A stretch of DNA of 64,000 nucleotides, from assembly GCF_028640845.1 (NCBI RefSeq), contig NC_080539.1, positions 180,185,459-180,249,458 on the forward strand. Direction: 5' to 3'. The first letter of the stretch is position 1. The number at the start of each line of letters is the position of its first letter. This document shows positions 34,605 to 44,689 of the stretch, one piece after another. The notes beneath the pieces were generated by a model. That model did not search any database and was not told the DNA's origin. It saw nothing but the letters and a program-made list of their open reading frames with translations. The position numbers and the translations under genes were made by a program. Source of the DNA: Ahaetulla prasina (lineage: Eukaryota > Chordata > Lepidosauria > Squamata > Colubridae).

Positions 34605-36229
34605 TTAGGCCAGCCCTGCTTGGTGAAAAAAGAAAGTTTTGAGCTCACACTTAAAGGTCCAAAGATCAGGGAGAAGATGTAGCCCCATAGGTAGTTCATT
34701 CCACAGGGCCGGAGCCCCTACAGAGAACGCTCTTCCCCTGGGGGTCGCCAGCCGACATTGTCTGGCTGACAGCACCCTGAGGAGGCCCTCTTTGTGGGAG
34801 TGCACAGGTTGATGGGAGGTTACTGGCAACAGGCGGTCCTGTAAATATCCCGGTCCCATGCCATGGAGCGCTTTAAAGGTGAGGACCAAAACCTTGAATT
34901 GCACCCGGAAGACCACCGGCAACCAATGCAGCCTGCGCAGGAGAGGTGTTACATGGGAGCTACAAGACGCTCCCTCAATCCCCGGCGCGGCCGCATTCTG
35001 TACTAGTTGGAGCCTCCTGGTGCTCTTCAAGGGGAGCCCCATGTAGAGAGCATTGCAGTAATCCAAACGGGAAGTAACGAGGGCATGAGTGACTGTGCAC
35101 AAAGAGTCCTGATCCAGGAAAGGGCGCAATAGGCGAATCAGGCGAACCTGATAAAAAGCTCCCCTGGCGACGGCCGTCAGATGATCTTCTAAAGACAGCC
35201 GTGCGTCCAGGAGAACGCCTAAATTGCGCACCGATTCCCTGGGGGCCAACAATTTGCCTCCCACAGTCAGCAATGGAATTAGCTGACTGTGCTGGGACGC
35301 TGGTATCCACAGCCACTCCGTCTTGGATGGGTTGAGTCGGAGTCTGTTCATCCCCATCCAGACCCGAATGGCCTCAAGGCACTGGGTCATCATATCAACG
35401 GCTTCTTTGGGGTGGTTCAGGGTGGAAATGTACAGCTGAGTGTCATCAGTGTATAGTTGACAACTCACCCCGAAGCCACGGATGATCTCCCCCAGCAGCT
35501 TCATATAGATGTTGAACAGGAGAGGCGAGAGGATTGACCCCTGCAGAACCCCACAAGTGAGTTGCCTAGCGGTCGACCTCTGCCCCCCTGTCAACACCGT
35601 CTGCGAATGGTCGGAGAGGTAGAAGGAGAACCACCGAAAAACGGTGCCCCCCACTCCCAAGCCCTCCAACCGTCGCAGCAAGATACCATGGTCGATGGTA
35701 TCAAAAGCCGCTGACAGATCCAACAGGACAAGAACAGAGGAACAACCCTCTGTTCCCGTGCCCTCCAGAGATCATCAACCAACGCGACCAAAGCCGGCTC
35801 TGTGCTGTACCCAGGCCTGAAGCCGGACTGGCACGGGTCTAGATAGACAATTTGCTCCAGGTACCAGGGAAGCTGCCGTGCCACCTTACTCTCAACAACC
35901 TTCGCCACAAAGCGAAGGTTGGAGACAGGACGGTAATTAGCCAAAATAGCCGGGTCCAGGGAAGGCTTCTTAAGGAGGGGCCTCACCACCGCCTCTTTCA
36001 AGGCAGCTGGGAAGACTCCCTCCATCAAAGAAGCACTAATAATTCCCTGGAGCCAGCCTCGTGTAACCTCCTGAGTGGCCAGCACCATCCAGGAGGGACA
36101 CGGGTCCAATAAACATGTGGTAGCATTCAACCTCCCCAGTATCCTGTCCATGTCTTCGGGCGTCACAGAGTCGAACTCCGCCCAAACAATATTCTCAAGA
36201 CCTGCCTCCATCGTCCCACCTGAATCCAC
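34605..36229 (-). pseudogene. CR1 ORF2 RT portion, frameshifted
   Basis: Frame 35591-36229 carries the pre-RT linker and RT motif GFRPGYSTE. Frame 34605-35723 (372 codons) carries [31 protein letters not shown] (alanine of YADD changed to threonine) and the C-terminus to WNELPMGL. Beyond the frameshift, the YADD change would itself impair catalysis. Confidence 0.85.
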
Positions 36230-36289
36230 CCAATCAGCATCCAGTCCATCCCGGATCTGAGTGATTTTATCATGCAGATACCTTCCAAA

Positions 36290-37065
36290 TACCTCTCACA
36301 ATACTTGACAACACAGTATCAACAGTAGAAACCTTCAAATTTCTGGGTTCTATCATATCGCAAGATCTCAAATGGACAGCTAACATCAAAAACATCATTA
36401 AAAAAGGACAACAAAGAATGTTCTTTCTGCGCCAACTCAGTAAGCTCAAACTGCCCAAGGAGCTGCTGATCCAATTCTACAGAGGAATTATTGAGTCTGT
36501 CATTTGCACCTCTATAACTGTCTGGTTCGGTTCTGCAACCCAACAAGAAAAACACAGACTTCAGAGGATAATTAGAACTGCAGAAAAAATAATTGCTACC
36601 AACCTGCCTTCCATTGAGGACCTGTATACTGCATGAATCAAGAAGAGGGCCGTGAAAATATTTGCAGATCCCTCGCATCCTGGACATAAACTGTTTCAAC
36701 TCCTACCCTCAAAACGACGCTATAGAGCACTGCACACCAGAACAACTAGACACAAGAACAGTTTTTTCCCAAAGGCCATCACTCTGCTAAACAAATAATT
36801 CCCTCAACACTGTCAGACTATTTACTGAATCTGCACTACTATTAATCGTTTCATAGTTCCCATCACCAATCTCTTTCCACTTATGACTGTATGACTATAA
36901 CTTGTTGCTGGCAATCCTTATGATTTATATTGATATATTGATCATCAATTGTGTTGTAAATGTTGTACCTTGATGAACGTATCTTTTCTTTTATGTACAC
37001 TGAGAGCATATGCACCAAGACAAATTCCTTCTGTGTCCAATCACACTTGGCCAATAAAAAAAAAT
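36290..37065 (+). mobile_element. L2/L3-type LINE 3' end inserted in CR1
   Basis: It encodes an RT C-terminal region: FFLRQLSKLKLPKELL, CTSITVWFGSAT and RRYRALHTRTTRHKNSFFP, with one stop. It ends TTGGCCAATAAA plus A's and ATTCTATTC. The same terminus, inverted, carries the large (AATAG)n array at 44331-44463, so both belong to one microsatellite-tailed family. Confidence 0.8.
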
Positions 37066-37516
37066 TCTATTCCTCAGCACATCCCTGCAAGGGGTCCTCC
37101 CGAGCCCCCTGAAAATGAAGGGAGCAGGTCACCCTAAACAAGGCAGCTGGGCGGTTATCTGCTGATGCAATAAGAGCGGAAAAGTATTCCTGCTTTGCCG
37201 TCCCTATCACTACTAGATAGGCCTGAATATGTGACCGTACGGGTGTTTGGTCAGATTCGGAACGACTTTGGGGATATTTTTTCATAACCAAACAAAAGTG
37301 TCTTTCTGTGCAGTTCACACCCCTTGCTTGCTGGATCTGGATATCACAAAGCAAAGTCCACATTTGTAATTAACCACCGCATCCAGTTTTGATTGGCAGA
37401 GTGCTGCAGGAGGCTGAGTGTTATCATGCCCCTTGGCCACGCCCACCCAGACATGCCCACCCAGCTGGTCATTAGGGCAGAGAACCAGTTGTTAAATTAT
37501 TTGAATCCCACAACTG

Positions 37517-38010
37517 ACTCTTCCTTTTTCAATCTTTATATTACTGTAATTTTTTTACCTTTTGCAACCCAAACTTGCATCCTCCTAATTTAGCACAATG
37601 CAAAATCTCAATAATTCTTTATGCTGACAACGACACTATCATTTCACCAATTGGACTAAAGGGAGCTATGCCAGCAATATTAAAACATTGTAGCCAAAAT
37701 AAGCTGGTCCTCAATTTTGATAAATCAAAAATCCTAGTTTTTGCCAAAAGAGCTATTCAATACTCCTGGAAATTAGAAGGGCATAACCTAGAATAGATCA
37801 ATCTTTTTAAATACCATGGGGAAGTATTTATCAAAGGTACTTGGAAGGCACACCTGGACCACCCAAAGAAATCAGTCTTTAGGTCCTCAAATGCCATATT
37901 TTTATTTTTTTATTTTTTGTAATCCGGCCGAGGACAATTAATTCCCACAGCCTTAATTTTCTTTTGAAACTAAAACATTGACACAAATTCTTTATGGGAC
38001 AGAAACAGGA
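37517..38010 (+). mobile_element. Decayed LINE, segment 3 (RT)
   Basis: FFNLYIT, then LYADNDTIISPIGLKGA (YADD altered to YADN), KSKILVFAKR and FKYHG, a typical RT motif C to D region in two frames. Confidence 0.65.
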
Positions 38011-38011
38011 T

Positions 38012-38098
<87 letters not shown>

Positions 38099-38100
38099 TT
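38011..38100. repeat. (TTTA)n microsatellite inside LINE coding sequence
   Basis: About 22 copies interrupt a LINE frame: ILYGTETG precedes and KKESLETIQTKSLQSIL follows in the same frame. Confidence 0.92.
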
Positions 38101-38430
38101 TTGAAGAAAGAATCTCTGGAAACCATACAAACAAAATCCCTGCAATCAATTTTAGCTTTATCCACTTGAGTATTTTAGCAATGCCCAGTTGAGAATTGAG
38201 ACAGGAATGCCTCAAATTCAGGTTAGGGCCTAGAAGATGATGATAACTTACTGTAGAAAATTCAGTTCTTTCCATAGAGACTTGATACCTTTAGTCCGAA
38301 TAGACTGGCCTTCTATTTCCCCACTGTTCTTAATCTTACTAAGCACTGATGAAGTTAGCTAGTTTGGATAATTAAATATCTGCAATAAAATGATTAAACT
38401 TAGAGAGGACAAAGAACCGCTTATTGTTCT
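38101..38430 (+). mobile_element. Decayed LINE, segment 4 (C-terminus)
   Basis: It continues the post-RT region of the same LINE and fades out near 38430. Confidence 0.5.
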
Positions 38431-38435
38431 TAATC

Positions 38436-38630
38436 TCTCTAAGCCAGACATGTCAAATTCAAGGCCCACAGTCCAGATTCAGCCCATGATGTGTTTAGAT
38501 CTGGCCAACAGAGCTGCTCTGGAGATGGCAAAGGGCAGGCTCCTGCTGTCTTGGCCATCCCCAACCCAGCCAGGCACTCCCCCTAGGCCTCTGTGCCCTA
38601 CCCCTTCCTCAACAACCCTCTCCTGCTGTC
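38436..38630. mobile_element. hAT/Charlie-like fragment
   Basis: It begins CAGACATGTCAAATTCAAGGCCC, a terminus common in hAT MITEs. The right end is not found. Confidence 0.4.
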
Positions 38631-38635
38631 ATCTC

Positions 38636-39057
38636 CATCTACTTAGAATTCAATAAGGCATTTGACAACGTAGACCACAAACAACTTTTTGGTAAGCTAG
38701 AAAAAAAATGTGGGATAGATGGATTTGTAACTGGCTGACAAACTGAATTCAATGTGCTGTCCTTAAAAGAACTACATGCACATGGAGGGAGTTGGGCAGT
38801 GATTACCAGTAACTGTGAGTGGGATCTTGGAATCCTAGTACACAATCACCTAAGTATGAGCCACCAGCATGCAGCAGCAACCAAAAAAGCCAATGCAACC
38901 CTGGACTGCATTAATAAAGGGAAAAAATCAAGATCATGTGAAGTATTAGTACCACTTTACAAAGCCTTAGTGAAACCTCACTTGGAATACTCGAGCAGGG
39001 GTGTACTAGAAGACCTCCAAGGTCCTTTCCAGCCCTATGATTCTATGATTCACTGTA
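38636..39057 (+). mobile_element. Old classical CR1 LINE, deleted RT to 3' end
   Basis: EFNKAFDNVDHK (RT motif A) jumps to WDLGILVHNHLSMSHQ and LYKALVKPHLEY. It ends in GGTCCTTTCCAGCCCTATG followed by ATTCTATGATTC, the octamer-type CR1 tail known from birds. It is more diverged than the other CR1 copies here. Confidence 0.8.
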
Positions 39058-39352
39058 TGTCCTGCACAGATGATGTTGTTGCAACATATTAGAAACCTTT
39101 TCTCAGCTTGACAAGCATTTCTATTGTGAGGGTCTTTTATCATATAAGCATTTTTAAATGCTAAAAGTAGATCATATGAAAATTAAAAAATATAAAGAAG
39201 AATATACCATCAGAATTCTCAAGAACAGAAAAAGGAAATAACATTATATGTGTCTCTGAATTTTGACATGTAGTTCCTTAAACATCTTCTACATATGTGA
39301 TTCTAATTATTGATTAATATTGTCTCTTTGATTCCCTTCTGCTGAATTCCAG

Positions 39353-39511
39353 TGGTCAAAAGAATATGGTCCCATTTTCTGCATCAAATTGGGATTGCAG
39401 GAGATGGTGGTGCTGACTGGCTATGAGACGGTCAAAGATGCACTAGTGAACCAGGCCGATGCATTTGCAGATAGGCCCTTTATTCCCATTTTTGAAGAAG
39501 CAACAAAAGTT
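39353..39511 (+). CDS. P450 gene B exon 2, main part
   Basis: Acceptor TTCCAG, phase 0. It encodes SKEYGPIFCIKLG, VVLTGYETVKDALV and DRPFIPIFEEATK. With the one base left beyond the L1 (41347) the exon totals 160 bp, one codon less than the usual 163. It joins exon 3 as VG|IFLANGEHW. Confidence 0.88.
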
Positions 39512-40168
39512 TCTGAAGTATTTGCTGAGATATTAGCAGCTCGTCCAGCAGATGTGGCTTATCAAATTGAAAAAATATATCGTGTGAATTCTTGGATAGC
39601 AAGGCAAAAAAAGTTGCCAAGGGATGTTGTTATTTATTTTACAAACAGAATAGTGAGAAATCAGATTTTGCAAGCTTCATATAAGGGGGAGAAGATTCAG
39701 ATTGCTGGTCAAGATATCTTGATATTAAAGGAAATTCCACCAAAAATGTTAAGGGCTAGGAAGGAATTTGCCTTCCTGGTGAATGAACTTAAAAAACATC
39801 AGATTGAATATAGATGGGATATTCCAACTGGTATAATAGTATATTATGCAGGGAAAGTACATCGTTTCAATACGGTTGGAAAAGCAAGAGAATTTTATGT
39901 TGAGGTATTAAAAGTTGGAAGTCTTCCCCCATTGGAAGCTAGAAGAAGGGAGGCTGAAGTGAAGGAAAGAGAAGTGAAGCAGGTACAAGAACAGATTGTG
40001 ATGGAAGAAGATTTATTACAAGTGTTGGAAATACCTACGACGGGTTTAGATTCAAAAGAACAAAGGCTGACTAGAGCTGCTGCTAAACGCAAGGAACAAG
40101 AGATGAAGGCACAACAACAACTGGCAACTACTACAATGGAAACAGTGGAGGAGCAAGGCCTAAAGTAA
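39353..40168 (+). other. Fusion ORF: CYP2 exon 2 read through into L1 ORF1
   Basis: The exon 2 frame continues without a stop across the insertion point and into L1 ORF1 in its own frame, to TAA at 40166-40168 (271 codons). The L1 part contains the ORF1p RNA-binding region (YRVNSWIARQKKLPRDVV) and the C-terminal domain (YRWDIPTGIIVYY), then a Q/E/K-rich tail. In-frame joining has a one in three chance. Expression is not shown. Confidence 0.7.
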
Positions 40169-41346
40169 AATGTGATCTGCTGGTGTTCCAAAAGTTTCCT
40201 TTGGCCGATAATGGCAATTAAACTATTATCTTGGAATGTTAATGGCCTGAATCCACGGGAGAAGAGAAGGAAAGTATTTCATTATTTGAAATAATTTAAA
40301 AATGACATTACCTGTTTACAAGAAACACATATTAGATCTTGTTAAATGTTGGAGATGCGATTGTGAAGATGCTACTTATTACCATATATGGTGGACTTGT
40401 AAAAAAGTTAAAGTATTTTGGATTAAAGGCTGGTGGATCATGCAGAATATTTTGAAAAGAAGATTAAGTTTACTGCAGTTCTTTCTACTAGGAATAATTA
40501 TGGACTATACAGCTATAGAGACTAAATTGATTTTGAACTTAATAACAGTCGCAAGACTTTTGATTGCTCAGTATTGGAAGAAAGAAGAATTACCTACAAT
40601 CGAAGAATGGACAAAACAAAACAACAAATGGACACTCAAAGTATCAAATCTGGCAGAGATGACAAAATCTCCGCTTACTTGAAAGACTATATACTAGAAA
40701 ATATATTTTAGAATGGAAAATGTGGATTGATTATATTTAAAATAAGTATCAGATAAAAAAAATATCGAATAGCATATGAGTAAATTTAGGAAATATTTTG
40801 TATTAGATATATTTTGAAGGAGAGGGAATTGAGAGTGTGACTAAGTGTGGTGTGACTAAAGATTATAATTTAGGAATTATTTTGGATTATGATTGTTAGT
40901 TTTGATACCCTGCATTTTGTTCTGGGAAGTCGGGTGGGGGTGGGGGTAAGGGGAGGGAATTGGGGGGTTTGGTAGAGATGGAGTGATGGTTAATGTACAG
41001 GGATTATTGAAGAAATATAATTAATGTAGGGTCGGGTCTGCATAGTTACCATTTTAGAACGGTGGGGAGGGAGAAAAGAGAGAGTAGGAGGTAGGAAAGA
41101 GGAGAAGAGGAAGGAAGAGGGATAGTAGAGGGAGAAGGAAGGTGTAGGGTGGAGGGAGGAGTGGATGTAGATAAGAGAAGGAGAGGAAGGTTTGGAAAGT
41201 AAAAGAAGGTAGAAGAGGGAAGAGTGTTAAGAAGGGTGGTGGTGACTGGGCAAGCCCGACTAATTGTATATAACTGTACATTGGATGAATTATTTGATAT
41301 GATTGTAAAAATAAAACTTTTTATAAAAAAAAAAAAAAAAAAAGTT
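39512..41346 (+). mobile_element. L1 LINE inserted in exon 2 of P450 gene B
   Basis: A 1.83-kb L1 with 5' truncation inside ORF1, an internal ORF2 deletion and a poly-A tail. The 7-bp sequence aaaagtt precedes it (39505-39511) and follows it (41340-41346, merging with the poly-A). Removing one copy restores exon 2 with donor G|GTGAGT at 41347/41348. The 3' UTR has a G-tract cluster (40932-40967) and AATAAA at 41310-41315, which could end transcripts prematurely. Confidence 0.9.
40211..40680 (+). pseudogene. L1 ORF2 remnant with a large internal deletion
   Basis: ATG at 40211 starts ORF2 (LSWNVNGLNPREKRRK), which stops at 40292. Near 40338 the sequence jumps from endonuclease LQETHI directly to the C-terminal CWRCDCEDATYYHIWWTC motif, so the RT is missing. 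The C-terminus is open from 40302 to 40682. Confidence 0.85.
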
Positions 41347-41656
41347 GGTGAGTTATTTCATTTTGGATTGTAGTTGACAAATCTTTCAGATGTGTGATCA
41401 GTATAGATTTTTTCATTTGAGGTTTGCACCAGAAGGAACTCAGATGAAAGAAATAGCTTCTGAAAATCCAGCAAGTATAAAAATCCAACTAAAACCTTTC
41501 TTGTGCCATTGTGACTTTGTCCCTCAGTGCCAATGGAGGTAATTTAAGAATAAAAAGCTTTGTCAATATTGTATCAAGCCCCTAGGCCTCATATGCTGCT
41601 CACCACTGTGTTTCATTCTGCATATTGGCAAATTTGGGGATGGGGGATGGGTGTTT

Positions 41657-41728
41657 GAAGGATTTCTGCCTGTCTCTCTCCTCATATACATAAGAAGGAT
41701 TTCTGCCTGTCTCTCTCCTCATATACAT
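41657..41728. repeat. Tandem duplication, 37-bp unit
   Basis: Two copies starting at 41657 and 41694 (GAAGGATTTCTGCCTGTCTC) in intron 2. The rest of 41348-42231 shows nothing. Confidence 0.9.
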
Positions 41729-42231
41729 GGTTATACAAACCTTTTCTTTGTACAATGTTTTTGCCAGTGTCTCTCAGATATTAAGGCTCTTTTGACCAGA
41801 TAATACTCACTGGTGAATTTCTGCATCCTTAAAAGATACTGTAAATTTGATTTTTAAAGTGTATGATATTTGTAGTATGCAGCAAAAAAGTGTTTGGTAT
41901 ATGAATTTTTGAAAAAATAATAATGTGTTAAGACACCAGATGATTTGGAATTATAGTTTTGAATCATTTAGAAGATATTTGCATATGGAAAAATGATAAT
42001 TACCTTTTTTTTTTTTTTGATAAGGTGATGCTGAAGGCTGGATACCAAAAGCATATGATAAAAAAAACGGAGCAGAAATCTTTCACACAAACTTTGAAAT
42101 ACCTTTCAGCCAAGTTCCTGGACAGACTGGATGAAACACTTGATCAGATTGATAGAACATAGTTTAATGAAGGTGTAAAGCAAGAGTGAGCAAAGGATGA
42201 TAAAATTATGTCTTACCCATTTTCTCCTCAG

Positions 42232-42381
42232 GTATTTTTTTGGCTAATGGTGAACACTGGAAAGTGATGCGACGGTTTACATTATCCACATTACGGGATT
42301 ATGGAATGGGCAAGAGGACCATTGAGGACAAAATCACAGAAGAGTGCAGTGTCTTAACAAAGACAATGGAGACTTATGCAG
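42232..42381 (+). CDS. P450 gene B exon 3 (150 bp)
   Basis: Canonical CYP2 exon 3 length. It encodes IFLANGEHWKVMRRFTLSTL and YGMGKRTIEDKI, including the WxxxR haem-propionate motif (WKVMR). Donor GTGGGC. Confidence 0.93.
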
Positions 42382-43113
42382 GTGGGCCGGTATGCTGTAG
42401 TGGAGCATCTCCTGGGATAAATGAAGAATGGGAAATCATTTCTGCAGATAATATCGAATGACCAAGGAGTGTGTTGGGAGGTACCTTCTCTCAAACAATT
42501 CTTAAACCCATTGTTTTTTTCCCTATAAATATGCTTCCTTGTCTAACTTATGCTAAGTATATTTACAGAAATGTGACTTATGGATCCCAAAGTGGTTCCA
42601 GAGAACTTGAATTGTTAATTCAGTGTAATACAACAGTCTCTCATCAATTACTTCTAGACTTATTCTTCTTTAGAGACTCCACTAAATCCTCTATTTAGAG
42701 TGAGTTGCAAGTCCTTCATCTAAACATGACAGTGTGTTGTAAACTGGAGTTCTTGCTCCTCCCTGCTTTCGGTCAAGCCATTTGATCTTTAAAACTTTAA
42801 AACAATAATTTAATGAGGATGCATTGCAATAATTTTGCTAAATATTTTATCCTCAAGGATTTCCACAGTTGCAAAGAAAACATCACTGATGTATGGTCAG
42901 AAGTTACAGTTCTAATTCTGGGAAAATGAATTACCATTGAAATACTTTTTTCATATTTTTAATATAAATACTTCCAATGTTATCAGCACTAGCTATAGCT
43001 TTCTTTGAGCAATGCTCTCTTTATATAAGCTGATTTTGAGTATAAATGCAGTAGAAAACAAATTTCATCCTGGTTTTATTCACAATTTTTTTTTATCTAT
43101 CATTTTTGCCAAG
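42382..43113. other. Intron 3 of gene B, nothing recognisable
   Basis: AT-rich intron without a repeat I can name. Confidence 0.5.
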
Positions 43114-43274
43114 GAAAACCCTTTGATGTCACAAGAATTCTCACTGCTGCTGTTGCCAACATCATAGTTTCTATTCTACTTGGGAAACGCTATGAATATG
43201 AAGATGTCACATTTTTACAAGTGCTGAAGATAATTAGGGAAAATAGTCAGCTTGCGGGAAGCCCTGCTGTGTTG
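43114..43274 (+). CDS. P450 gene B exon 4 (161 bp)
   Basis: KPFDVTRIL through IVSILLGKRYEYEDV to SPAVL; donor GTAATC. Same length and phase as exon 4 of gene A. Confidence 0.93.
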
Positions 43275-43409
43275 GTAATCTAATTTTATATTTGGCAAAG
43301 CATGTTGCTTCTCATAGCATTGTTTTGATAAAAATCTTTGAGATTTCCACCTGAAAAATTCAAAATGTTCAACTTCCATTATATGATTTTTCCTTTATCA
43401 TTCTTTTAG

Positions 43410-43583
43410 CTATATAATTTGTTTCCCAAGTTGGGGTTCTTTTTGGGTGCTCGTAAAACAATAATGAGGAACCAAAAGGAGTTCCATGATTTCATGCGGT
43501 CCACCTTCATAGAATATCTCCAAGACCTTGATGACAATGATCAGAGGAATTTTATTGAATCATTTCTTGTTCGGCAAAAACAG
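43410..43583 (+). CDS. P450 gene B exon 5 (174 bp)
   Basis: LYNLFPKLGFFLGARK to FLVRQKQ; donor GTAAGG. Intron 5 (43584-44061) holds nothing recognisable. Confidence 0.93.
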
Positions 43584-44040
43584 GTAAGGGATTATTTTAC
43601 CCATATCTGTTATTACCAATTTTTTTGAAAAATATTTTCAAATTGAGTCTCCATATATATTGTCTGCAGGTTGGTTAAGAGTTTTCTTTCAGAAATATAG
43701 AACGAAACAAATTTCCAAAGCAGTTTTAATCATTCCCTCTTCGTTACTTTATTTCAGAATCTGCAGCTACTTAAAACTACACCCAGATTGATTTCTCTCT
43801 CCATTAAAAATGCCCTAAATATTGATCCCTTTCTGGAGGAGTGGGTCCAAGTGGGGGTGGGAATGGGTGATCCCTTTGTGCCAATCGTTTCTCTTTCTGT
43901 GTAACTGTTTGATTTCCTTCTAGAAATCCAGTAAACTTGGGACAACTATAACCTCTCAGGGAGGCTATTACCCACATATGAAGTGCCCTCTTAGATTTCA
44001 GGAATATTGATCATGTGGGTCGATTGAGTTTTCTTACTAG

Positions 44041-44238
<198 letters not shown>

Positions 44239-44330
44239 TAAATATATAAAAATGACTGAAAAAGAATTGTTGGCATCTGGAATGTTACTTGAATGAAGGC
44301 AAAGTGATCAGCCAAGAATTAAGCTGCCTT

Positions 44331-44463
44331 TCAAATAAGAATAAGAATAAGAATAAGAATAAGAATGGAATGGAATGGAATGGAATAGAATAGAATAGAA
44401 TAGAATAGAATAGAATAGAATAGAATAGAATAGAATAGAATAGAATAGAATAGAATAGAATAG
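44331..44463. repeat. (AATAAG)n-(GGAAT)n-(AGAAT)n microsatellite
   Basis: Unit change along the array: hexamer AATAAG, then GGAAT, then a long AGAAT run that abuts the inverted LINE terminus at 44464. Confidence 0.95.
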
Positions 44464-44560
44464 CTTTATTGGCCAAGTGTGATTGGGCACACAATGATTT
44501 TTTCTCCGATGAATAAGGTCTCAGTATACATACAAAAAACAAGTATGCATACAAACTACA
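44464..44560 (-). mobile_element. L2/L3-type LINE 3' terminus (microsatellite-tailed family)
   Basis: CTTTATTGGCCAAGTGTGAT is the inverse of the terminus at 37040-37065. Only the 3' UTR is present. Confidence 0.75.
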
Positions 44561-44689
44561 AGGTAATAATTACTGTAAGATTCCAATGGAGTAAATAGTA
44601 GAAAAGATGGGAATGATGATGATGATGATGATAATAATAATGATGATAACGATGATGATGATGTGATAACAACTTTACATGGGCATGCC

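Larger units (their letters stand above)
34402..37290 (-). mobile_element. CR1 LINE, split by an L2/L3-type LINE
   Basis: The 3' terminus is at 34410-34450, the body runs to about 36285 and resumes at 37066-37290, where a segment homologous to 1310-1500 of the first CR1 continues. The intervening 36290-37065 is a foreign LINE. Confidence 0.85.
32841..37516. mobile_element. hAT-type element with a nested CR1
   Basis: The left end CAGTGGTGGGATTCAGC and the right end TTGAATCCCACAACTG are inverted partners. LINE RT sequence stops at the left end (CILAS) and resumes at the right (SFFNLYI), which supports one insertion. I found no clean 8-bp duplication. A perfect hairpin with 19-bp arms lies at 33055-33073/33096-33114. 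About 33115-34360 is unidentified apart from a dispersed repeat near 33895-34085. Confidence 0.55.

Noticed and set aside
32841..37516. 8-bp TSD for the nested hAT
   Set aside because: The flanks attttggc and actcttcc do not match; the insertion claim rests on LINE collinearity only.
37981..38110. CRISPR-like or satellite array
   Set aside because: A simple TTTA tetranucleotide run without spacers.
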